Below the pieces are notes generated by a model. The model saw only the letters and a list, made by a program, of their open reading frames with translations. It was not told where the DNA came from and searched no databases. The position numbers and the translations under genes are program-made. From JBDIBB01 sp039812685 (GTDB taxonomy: Bacteria > Acidobacteriota > Vicinamibacteria > Vicinamibacterales > JAFNAJ01), in NCBI GenBank assembly GCA_039812685.1, contig JBDIBB010000215.1, positions 1 through 5,431 of the forward strand: a DNA stretch of 5,431 nucleotides. Direction: 5' to 3'. Below are positions 1-5,424 of this stretch, one piece after another. The first letter of the stretch is position 1. Each line of letters begins with the position of its first letter.

Positions 1-741
1 GCCGAGCGCGGCGCGGGATCCGACGCGCGGGAGCGCGCCAAGCGCATCCGCACGCTCGGCAGCCTCATCGAGTACGTGGTGGCCGTGGTGACGATCGGCG
101 TGGCCACGCTGATGATCCTCCGCGAGCTGAACCTCGACATCACGCCGGTGCTCACCGGCGCCGGCATCCTCGGCCTGGCCGTAGGCTTCGGCGCGCAGTC
201 GATCGTGAAGGACTTCTTCAGCGGCTTCTTCCTGATCCTCGAGAACCAGGTGCGCGTGGGCGACGTCGCGGTGGTCAACGACGTGGGCGGCATGGTGGAG
301 GCCATCACGCTGCGCACCATCACCCTGCGCGACATGGAAGGCACCGTGTACATCTTCCCCAACGGCAGCATCACCAAACTCGCCAACCGCACGAAGGACT
401 TCTCCTTCGCGGTGCTCGACGTCTCGATCGGCTACGGCGAGGACACCGACCGCGTGACGGAGATCCTGCGGGGCCTTGGCGCGGGGCTGCGCGCCGACGC
501 CGCGTTCAGCGCCTCCATCCTCGACGACCTCCAGGTGCTCGGCGTCGACCGGCTGGCGGAGTCAGCCGTGATCCTGAAAGTGACCATGAAGACGCTGCCG
601 CTGAAGCAGTGGGAGGTGGCACGGGAGCTGCGCCGGCGCATCAAGCGCGAGTTCGATCGGCAGGGCATCGAACTCCCCTTCCCGCAGCTCACCGTCTGGA
701 CGCCGCGGGCCCGCTCGGCGCCGGCCGGCGCCGCGGAGTAG
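1..741 (+). CDS. MscS-family mechanosensitive ion channel, C-terminal part (5' end outside window)
   Basis: This is an inner-membrane channel that opens under membrane tension to release solutes during osmotic downshock. The frame is open to the left edge of the window, so the N-terminus is missing; 246 residues are visible. Residues about 24-44 form a hydrophobic membrane segment. Residues about 47-82 match the pore-lining TM3 helix and its junction with the beta domain, including the Gly/Ala-rich stretch GILGLAVGFGAQSIVKDF. The beta domain follows (VRVGDVAVV, then the FPNGSITKLANRT segment typical of the family), then the alpha/beta C-terminal domain ending near PFPQLTVW. The last residues are a short Ala/Arg-rich tail. 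The gene is convergent with the cheW-like gene, with 69 nt between the two stops. The family assignment is firm; the subfamily and gating properties cannot be judged without the N-terminal membrane segments. Confidence 0.93.
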   Translation, partial: AERGAGSDARERAKRIRTLGSLIEYVVAVVTIGVATLMILRELNLDITPVLTGAGILGLAVGFGAQSIVKDFFSGFFLILENQVRVGDVAVVNDVGGMVEAITLRTITLRDMEGTVYIFPNGSITKLANRTKDFSFAVLDVSIGYGEDTDRVTEILRGLGAGLRADAAFSASILDDLQVLGVDRLAESAVILKVTMKTLPLKQWEVARELRRRIKREFDRQGIELPFPQLTVWTPRARSAPAGAAE

Positions 742-810
742 GACTGCCAGCGGATCGAAACGTTGGCCGGCCGCGTCAGCGGCATGCGGCGCGAGGTCTG
801 CGCCGGCGGG

Positions 811-1506
811 TCACCGGCGGGCCCGGCTCCGGGTGACGCGGGGGCCTCTGGTCGCAGGTGCAACCTTGCGCGAGGCCGCTGCTCTCGGCCGTCGCTTCGG
901 GGCCGCCGGCGGGGTGGCGTCATCCGTGCCGCCGGTGGTGTCGGCGGGGGCCGGCGCGGCGACGCTCGACGCAACAGGCTCGTCCGGTCGCTCTGCGGCC
1001 CGGCCGCTTCCGGCGCCCGGCTGATTCGCCGCGGCATCCCCACGCTGGCCCAGCAGCACGTCGACGTCCAGCAGCAGGACCAGCGCGCCCTCTCGCGCCG
1101 TGCGCGCATGCTCGCGCACCGGCCTGCCCGGATCCGCCAGGCCGAGCGGCAGCGGCGACACCGAATCGGCGGCCAGCGCCTCCACGCCCTCCACGCCGTC
1201 GACGATGAGCGCAAAGTACCCGGCGTCGACCGCGACGACGACGGCCATCCTCGATTTCCCGGTCTGGGCGCCGGCGCCAGCGTGCGGCAGATCCAGCCGG
1301 ACGGCGAGGTCGATGGCGGCCACGACCCGGCCGCGCCAGGTGATGACGCCGGGCGTGCCGGGCGGAAGACCGGGCAGCACCGTCACCGCTGGCAGCTCCA
1401 TCAACTCGCGGACGCGGTTGCTGTCGATGGCCAGGCGCGATCCCGCCACCCGTACCAGCACCCACAAACGTCCGGTCTGACGACGTGCGCCGGCGGTGTC
1501 GGCCAT
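811..1506 (-). CDS. CheW-like chemotaxis coupling protein with basic C-terminal tail
   Basis: CheW-domain proteins are cytoplasmic scaffolds linking chemoreceptors to the kinase CheA. The predicted protein has 231 residues. Residues about 12-153 form the CheW domain: VLVRVAGSRLAIDSNRVREL, then LPGLPPGTPGVITWRGRVV, AAIDLAVRL, a second barrel strand set around FALIVDGVEGVEAL, and a closing ALVLLLDVDVLL. Residues about 155-231 form a low-complexity tail rich in Ala, Pro and Thr that ends in a strongly basic stretch (KRRPR, then RVTRSRARR). Simple CheW proteins are usually about 150-170 residues, so the tail is an addition. ATG at 1506 was chosen because the domain begins soon after it; a weak GGGA lies 7 nt upstream, and the deoC stop is 17 nt upstream, suggesting cotranscription. 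No receptor, CheA or other chemotaxis gene is visible, so a role in a non-flagellar signalling array is equally possible. Confidence 0.85.
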   Translation of the reverse strand: MADTAGARRQTGRLWVLVRVAGSRLAIDSNRVRELMELPAVTVLPGLPPGTPGVITWRGRVVAAIDLAVRLDLPHAGAGAQTGKSRMAVVVAVDAGYFALIVDGVEGVEALAADSVSPLPLGLADPGRPVREHARTAREGALVLLLDVDVLLGQRGDAAANQPGAGSGRAAERPDEPVASSVAAPAPADTTGGTDDATPPAAPKRRPRAAASRKVAPATRGPRVTRSRARR

Positions 1507-1523
1507 CGGCGGATCCCGGCGAT

Positions 1524-2405
1524 TCAGTATCCGGATGAGGCCGGCGCGGCGGTCTTCTCGCCCTTCGACTCGCGGACGATGCGCACGCCGGCGCTGGCGC
1601 CGACGCGGGAGGCGCCGGCGGCCACCATGGCCTTGAGCCCCTCGTAGTCGCGCACGCCGCCGGCGGCCTTCACGCCCATCTCGGGGCCGACGATCCGGCG
1701 CATCAGCGCGACGTCGGCCACCGTGGCGCCGCCCTTGGCGAAGCCCGTGGACGTCTTCACGAAGTCGGCGCCGGCCGCCTTCGCCAGCGTGCACGCCGCC
1801 ACCTTCTCATCGTCGGTGAGCAGCGCCGCCTCGATGATGACCTTGCTGGTGACGCCGCACGGCTGGCACGCCTCGGCCACCGCGGCGATGTCGCGCTCCA
1901 CCAGGCGCAGGTCGCCCGACTTCAGCGCGCCCACGTTGATCACCATGTCGACCTCGGTGGCGCCGTCGAAGATGGTGCGTCGCGTCTCGTACTGCTTCAC
2001 GTCGGGCGTGGTGGCGCCCAGCGGGAACCCGACCACCGTGCACACGCCCACGCCGTGGGGCCGCAGCAGCGGGGCGGCCAGCCTCACCCAGGCCGGGTTG
2101 ATGCAGACCGTGGCGAAGCGGTTCTCGACCGCCTCGTGGCAGAGCTGTTCGATGTCCTGCCGGGTGGCGTCGGGGCGCAGCAGCGTGTGGTCGATCATCG
2201 CGGCGACGTCACGCGAGGCGCCCCCGCTGGCGTGCACGCCGATGCGGTTCGCGCCGGCGTCGATCACGCCGCGCAGCCGGTCGGGGCAGCACTCGGCCGC
2301 ATAGGAATGGCACGCGCAGCGCGAGAGCGGTGCGCCGAGCCCGGTCGCGGCAACGACTTCTTCGGTGACGATCTGAATCAGGCGCTGGAGGTCGGCGGAG
2401 GTCAT
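1524..2405 (-). CDS. deoC: Deoxyribose-phosphate aldolase with N-terminal extension
   Basis: DeoC cleaves 2-deoxy-D-ribose-5-phosphate to acetaldehyde and glyceraldehyde-3-phosphate, the last step of deoxynucleoside catabolism. The predicted protein has 293 residues. The class I aldolase barrel spans about 68-280. The Schiff-base lysine is K217 in DFVKTSTGF, the second active-site lysine is K246 in GVKAAGG, and the catalytic aspartate is D153 in EVDMVINVGAL. The usual IDHTLLRPDAT opening is at 71-81. Ahead of it lies an unusual extension of about 67 residues: an amphipathic helix (about 4-21), then a cysteine cluster (C30, C32, C39, C40), then RIGVHASGG. ATG at 2405 was chosen because the extension reads as protein-like from there. 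There is no clear Shine-Dalgarno; an in-frame GTG at 2429 would add eight residues. The gene lies 38 nt after the rpiB-like gene and 17 nt before cheW, so an operon is likely. Confidence 0.95.
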   Translation of the reverse strand: MTSADLQRLIQIVTEEVVAATGLGAPLSRCACHSYAAECCPDRLRGVIDAGANRIGVHASGGASRDVAAMIDHTLLRPDATRQDIEQLCHEAVENRFATVCINPAWVRLAAPLLRPHGVGVCTVVGFPLGATTPDVKQYETRRTIFDGATEVDMVINVGALKSGDLRLVERDIAAVAEACQPCGVTSKVIIEAALLTDDEKVAACTLAKAAGADFVKTSTGFAKGGATVADVALMRRIVGPEMGVKAAGGVRDYEGLKAMVAAGASRVGASAGVRIVRESKGEKTAAPASSGY

Positions 2406-2443
2406 CGGGGCTTGGGGGTATGGAAACACGGGGGCGCGGCGGC

Positions 2444-3082
2444 TCAGAACTCGTCCTCCAGGCGCTTCACCTTCGCGAGGCGCCGCATGTAGCGGGCCTC
2501 GGTCATCGGCGTCTGCAGGAAGGTGTCGACGATCAGCCGCGCGTCGGCGTCGGAGACCAGCGTCGCGCCGAGCGCGAGCACGTTCGCGCCGTTGTGCTGG
2601 CGGGCGTAGCGCGCCAGCGTCGGCGTGGTGGCCATGGCGGCGCGGATGCCGCGCACCTTGTTGGCGGCGATGGCCGATCCCAGCCCGGCGCCGTCGATGA
2701 CGATGCCGGCCTGGGCCTCGCCCGAGCGGATCGCCTCGGCCACGCGGCGGGCGATGTCGGGGTAATCGACCGCGTCGGGCGTGTCGGTGCCGCAGTCGAC
2801 GACGCGCAGCGCGCGGCCGCGCAGCCAGGCGGCCAGCGAGCGTTTGAGCGTCAGGCCGGAGTGATCGGTGCCCAGCGCGACCACGCGCACCTCGGCCGGC
2901 GGCGCGAGCGCCGCCGCGGCTGCCTCGGCCTCGTTGGTGCCGGCCGGCACCACCTTCACGCCCAGCGCGCGCAACGTGTCGTGGGCCAGCGGCGTGACGT
3001 GGCCGCCCGGCTCGAGTTCGACCGTGCTGCCCGGGGCCAGCCGGCGGGCGTCGGCCTCCGTGATCAACGAGAATCGCTGCAT
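2444..3082 (-). CDS. RpiB/LacA/LacB-family sugar-phosphate isomerase with extra N-terminal domain
   Basis: RpiB-type enzymes interconvert aldose and ketose phosphates, classically ribose-5-phosphate and ribulose-5-phosphate. The predicted protein has 212 residues against about 150 for typical RpiB. The catalytic domain begins near residue 66: VVALGTDHSG (D73, H74), VVDCGTD, DYPDIARRVAEAI, the anion-loop segment IDGAGLGSAIAANK (129-142), GIRAA, and RQHNGANVLALG with H163. The position of the E. coli catalytic Cys66 is Asp130 here, and Thr68 is Ala132, so the substrate or chemistry may differ from standard RpiB. Residues about 5-45 form an added segment (LITEADARRL ... HVTPLAHDTLRALGVKVV) resembling the N-termini of EutQ and EutT. 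ATG at 3082 lacks a strong Shine-Dalgarno. This is the first gene of the minus-strand operon, divergent from hpt. I leave the gene symbol empty because of the altered active site. Confidence 0.9.
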   Translation of the reverse strand: MQRFSLITEADARRLAPGSTVELEPGGHVTPLAHDTLRALGVKVVPAGTNEAEAAAAALAPPAEVRVVALGTDHSGLTLKRSLAAWLRGRALRVVDCGTDTPDAVDYPDIARRVAEAIRSGEAQAGIVIDGAGLGSAIAANKVRGIRAAMATTPTLARYARQHNGANVLALGATLVSDADARLIVDTFLQTPMTEARYMRRLAKVKRLEDEF

Positions 3083-3160
3083 GTGTTACGCTTCGCGTCT
3101 TCGCGGGCCCGGGCCTCGCGTGCCGCGGGGATTCCGGCCTCACCTGGAGCCTTGCGGCCG
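3083..3160. promoter_or_regulatory. Divergent intergenic region between the rpiB-like gene and hpt
   Basis: These 78 nt separate two divergent genes and must hold, or lie close to, the promoters for both unless transcription starts inside the coding regions. On the plus strand TACGCT at 3087-3092 fits the loose TAnnnT -10 pattern for hpt, but no convincing -35 was found. A GGAG at 3146-3149 lies 11 nt before the hpt ATG and could be its ribosome binding site, with rather long spacing. No clear minus-strand -10 box for the isomerase operon was seen, and no obvious operator palindrome. Confidence 0.35.
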
Positions 3161-3703
3161 ATGTCCTGCTCGCCCATTCACACCGTCCTGATTTCCGCCG
3201 AGGCCATACAGTCGCGCGTCGCCGCCCTGGCCGCCGAAATCGAAGGCGACCATCCCGGCGATGGTCCCATCCACCTCGTGTGCGTGCTCAAGGGCGGCTT
3301 CGTGTTCCTGGCCGACCTCGTGCGCGCCATGGGCAACCGCGTGACGCTCGACTTCATCGCCGTGTCGAGCTACGGCAAGGGCACCCGATCCTCGGGCGAG
3401 GTCCGCCTGCTCAAGGACCTCGATGCCGGCATCGAGGGGCGCGACGTGGTCATCGTCGAGGACATCGTCGACACCGGCCTGACCCTCACCTACCTGCAGG
3501 AGATCCTCCGGGCGCGTGCGCCGCGACGGCTGAGCTCGGCCTGTCTGCTCAGCAAGCCCTCACGGCGCATCGTCAACGTGTCCGTCGATTACGTCGGCTT
3601 CGAAATCCCCGATCAGTTCGTGATCGGGTACGGGCTCGACTACGACGAGCACTACCGGAACCTGCCGTTCATCGGGGTGCTCGACGGTCCGGCCGAAGCC
3701 TGA
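3161..3703 (+). CDS. hpt: Hypoxanthine (guanine) phosphoribosyltransferase
   Basis: This cytoplasmic purine-salvage enzyme joins hypoxanthine (and often guanine) to PRPP, giving IMP or GMP and pyrophosphate. The predicted protein has 180 residues, the usual length for bacterial Hpt. The pyrophosphate loop is VLKGGF (42-47), the flexible loop is SSYGKGT (69-75), and the PRPP-binding motif is VVIVEDIVDTGLTL (96-109) with the acidic pair E100-D101. K132 in SKPSRR fits the purine-contacting lysine. The base-binding C-terminal segment VGFEIPDQFVIGYGLDY (145-161) is canonical. ATG at 3161 was chosen because the family's start falls there and GGAG lies 11 nt upstream; the frame stays open further left only as a high-GC artefact. 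The gene is divergent from the isomerase-deoC operon and 112 nt ahead of upp in the same direction, consistent with a nucleobase salvage group. Confidence 0.95.
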   Translation: MSCSPIHTVLISAEAIQSRVAALAAEIEGDHPGDGPIHLVCVLKGGFVFLADLVRAMGNRVTLDFIAVSSYGKGTRSSGEVRLLKDLDAGIEGRDVVIVEDIVDTGLTLTYLQEILRARAPRRLSSACLLSKPSRRIVNVSVDYVGFEIPDQFVIGYGLDYDEHYRNLPFIGVLDGPAEA

Positions 3704-3803
3704 CGCGGCGCGCTCCAGCAGCAGACTATACCTCGAATCAGCCGGCAATCCGTCCCGGCCGTGAGCGCGAAAAGTGACGGCGCCGTGGATGGATGGGCTG
3801 ATG

Positions 3804-3809
3804 TATAGT
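3804..3809 (+). promoter_or_regulatory. Putative -10 box for upp (leaderless transcript likely)
   Basis: TATAGT is one of the few AT-rich hexamers in this GC-rich region. Transcription starting about 7 nt after its end would begin at or next to the GTG at 3816, the start codon that best fits the Upp family. There is no Shine-Dalgarno before that GTG, only a run of C, which fits a leaderless mRNA. No good -35 hexamer is present at 16-18 nt spacing. Confidence 0.45.
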
Positions 3810-3815
3810 CCCCCC

Positions 3816-4445
3816 GTGCCGCTGCACATCGTCACGCACCCCGTCGTCCAGGACATCCTGCTGCGCCTGCGCGATCGCACGACCTCGCCCGACATCTTCC
3901 GCGTGATGGCCAGGCGCATCAGCCTGCTGCTGGCGGCCGAGGCGTGCCGCGACCTGCCATCGCGGCCGGCCACCGTGCAGACCCCGCTGCGGATGGCCGA
4001 GGGTCGCGCGGTGGATGCCGAAGTGGTCGTCGTGCCGGTGCTGCGTGCCGGGCTGGGGATGCTCGAGGCCGTGCTCGAACTGGTGCCGACAGCGCGCGTG
4101 GGCCATATCGGGCTGCAGCGCGACGAGACCACCGCCGTGGCCTCGCAGTATTACGCGAAGTTTCCCGCGCGACTGGACCAGTGCATCGTGTTCGTGGTGG
4201 ATCCCATGCTGGCCACCGGCGGCAGCGCCGTCGCCGCCATCGACCTGCTGCGCAGCCAGGGCGCACGCGACATCCGGCTGCTGTGCATCGTCGCGGCGCC
4301 GGAGGGCGTGGCGCTGCTCGAGGCGGCGCATCCCGACGTGCGCATCTACACGCCAGCGGTCGACGACTGCCTGAACGAAGCGAAGTTCATCGTGCCCGGG
4401 CTGGGCGACTTCGGCGATCGCCTGTTCGGCACCGGGAGCGATTGA
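3816..4445 (+). CDS. upp: Uracil phosphoribosyltransferase
   Basis: Upp converts uracil and PRPP to UMP and pyrophosphate in pyrimidine salvage. From GTG at 3816 the protein has 209 residues, almost exactly the usual length. Counting from that start, the N-terminus reads PLHIVTHPVVQDILLRLRD like other Upp proteins. VVPVLRAGLGM (73-83), HIGLQRDET (97-105), the PRPP loop DPMLATGGSA (129-138) and the uracil-binding C-terminus IYTPAVDDCLNE ... VPGLGDFGDRLFGT (177-206) are all intact. Alternative in-frame starts are ATG at 3801, ATG at 3789 and GTG at 3774, which would add 5, 9 or 14 residues. I prefer 3816 because the family begins there and because the TATAGT box at 3804-3809 would otherwise lie inside the coding sequence. 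Its stop overlaps the ribosome binding site of the next gene, so the two are probably cotranscribed. Confidence 0.94.
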   Translation: MPLHIVTHPVVQDILLRLRDRTTSPDIFRVMARRISLLLAAEACRDLPSRPATVQTPLRMAEGRAVDAEVVVVPVLRAGLGMLEAVLELVPTARVGHIGLQRDETTAVASQYYAKFPARLDQCIVFVVDPMLATGGSAVAAIDLLRSQGARDIRLLCIVAAPEGVALLEAAHPDVRIYTPAVDDCLNEAKFIVPGLGDFGDRLFGTGSD

Positions 4446-4451
4446 AGGAGG
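4445..4451 (+). promoter_or_regulatory. Strong Shine-Dalgarno overlapping the upp stop codon
   Basis: AAGGAGG lies 5 nt before the ATG at 4457 and shares its first base with the upp TGA stop (4443-4445). It is the best ribosome binding site in the window. It fixes the start of the citrate-synthase-like gene and suggests that ribosomes finishing upp help initiate the next gene. Confidence 0.8.
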
Positions 4452-4456
4452 CCGAC

Positions 4457-5323
4457 ATGCCCCGTCAGCCCGCCTCGCCCCCGTCGTCCCGGCGGAACTC
4501 GGCCGACGACCATCCCGGGCGCGCTCACCGCACGGCGTGGCGGACGGCCATCACGCAGATCGAGCCCAACCGCATCATGGTGCGCGGCTACGCCGTCGAC
4601 GAGCTGATGGGCCGCGTCTCCTTCGCCGAGGCGATCTACCTGCTGCTGCAGGGCGAGCTGCCATCGCCGGCGATCGGGCGCCTGATGGACGCCATCCTCG
4701 TGTCGCTGATCGACCACGGGACGTCGCCGCCTTCGACGCTCGCGGCGCGCAACGTGGCGACGACCGGCGCGCCGATGCGCGCCGCCGTGGCGGCCGGCGT
4801 GCTCGGGTTCGGCACCTACCATGGCGGTGACATCGAGCGCTGCGTGACGCTGCTCGAGCAGGGCGTGACGCTGCTGCGCGGCGGGATCGGCTACGAGGAG
4901 GCGGCGCACCAGGTGATGGCGCCGCTGGCGGCGCGTCAGGAGGCCGTGCCGGGTTTCGGCCATCGCATCCACACGCACGATCCGCGCACCGCGCGGCTGT
5001 TCCAGATGGCGCTGGAGTACGAGGTGGACGGGCCGCACCTGAGGATGCTGCGCGCGTGCGAGCGCGTCCTGAACCGGGCGCGGGCCGAGGGCGAACGCAT
5101 TCCAATCAACGTCGACGGCGCGATCGCCGCCGTGTGCGCCGACATCGGGCTGCCGGCGTCGGTAGGACACGGGCTGTTCATCATCTCGCGGACGCCGGGG
5201 CTGATCGCGCAGGCACGCGAGGAGCAGGAGCGCGAGCGGCCGATGCGGGAGATCGACTCGACGGCGGTGATCTACGACGGGCCGCGCGAGCGGCGCCTGC
5301 CCGGATCGCGGAAGCAGGGCTGA
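4457..5323 (+). CDS. Short citrate-synthase-superfamily protein, probable citryl-CoA lyase
   Basis: Proteins of this type either form or cleave citryl-CoA (acetyl-CoA plus oxaloacetate). The predicted protein has 288 residues, far shorter than full citrate synthase (about 430) and close to stand-alone citryl-CoA lyases. The fold's landmarks are present: ELMGRVSFAEAIYLLLQGELP at about 49-69, H87 in DHGTSPPSTLAAR, the first catalytic His H122 in FGTYHGGDIE, the second H169 in PGFGHRIHTHDPR, the catalytic Asp D220 in PINVDGAIAA, and the CoA/carboxylate-binding ISRTPGLIAQAREEQ (243-257). YDGP near 273-276 closes the domain. Residues 1-25 are a polar Pro/Arg/Ser-rich leader with no predicted fold. 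The start is fixed by AAGGAGG 5 nt upstream; the gap to upp is 11 nt. The superfamily is certain. Lyase versus synthase, and the acyl group used, cannot be decided from sequence alone. Confidence 0.88.
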   Translation: MPRQPASPPSSRRNSADDHPGRAHRTAWRTAITQIEPNRIMVRGYAVDELMGRVSFAEAIYLLLQGELPSPAIGRLMDAILVSLIDHGTSPPSTLAARNVATTGAPMRAAVAAGVLGFGTYHGGDIERCVTLLEQGVTLLRGGIGYEEAAHQVMAPLAARQEAVPGFGHRIHTHDPRTARLFQMALEYEVDGPHLRMLRACERVLNRARAEGERIPINVDGAIAAVCADIGLPASVGHGLFIISRTPGLIAQAREEQERERPMREIDSTAVIYDGPRERRLPGSRKQG

Positions 5324-5370
5324 GGCCGCACGGCGAGACGGTGGCGTGCGACCGCCTGCGTCCGGGCGTG

Positions 5371-5400
5371 TTGCGGAGGCTGGCGCGGTAAAGGTAGAAT
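5371..5400 (+). promoter_or_regulatory. Putative sigma-70-type promoter for a gene beyond the window
   Basis: TTGCGG at 5371-5376 and TAGAAT at 5395-5400 are separated by 18 nt, close to the housekeeping promoter pattern. Predicted transcription start is near 5407. It points towards a possible start codon at 5425 and lies 47 nt after the stop of the citryl-CoA lyase-like gene, so a new transcription unit likely begins here. Confidence 0.5.
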
Positions 5401-5424
5401 CTCCGTTCGCCGCGGGGGCACGCG

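Noticed and set aside
810..837. Imperfect hairpin GTCACC-GG ... CC-g-GGTGAC at the cheW 3' end, a candidate terminator between convergent genes.
   Set aside because: The stem is short, contains a bulge, overlaps the cheW stop codon and has no T-run after it on either strand, so a terminator call is not supported.
1507..1794. Possible 96-residue N-terminal extension of the CheW-like protein.
   Set aside because: It overlaps the 3' end of deoC on the same strand in another frame, is dominated by Arg and Gly, and the CheW domain begins right after the ATG at 1506.
763..2492. Several plus-strand open frames over the cheW-deoC region, including one of 294 codons.
   Set aside because: They are antisense shadows of the minus-strand genes, with low-complexity translations and no recognisable domain.
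2406..3143. The deoC frame stays open for a further ~246 codons upstream, suggesting a 539-residue fusion protein.
   Set aside because: That stretch lies in a different frame of the same strand over the well-supported isomerase gene and translates to an Arg/Gly-rich sequence typical of out-of-frame GC-rich DNA. The DeoC start is placed at 2405.
2420..3160. The hpt frame is open far upstream, suggesting a longer Hpt with an N-terminal domain.
   Set aside because: The upstream part is antisense to the isomerase gene and has Arg/Gly/Ala-rich, non-protein-like composition. Hpt from 3161 already has the full family length.
3741..3759. GCCGG ... CCGGC inverted repeat in the hpt-upp gap as a possible hpt terminator.
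   Set aside because: Only five base pairs with a 9-nt loop and no T-run; expected by chance in DNA this rich in G and C.
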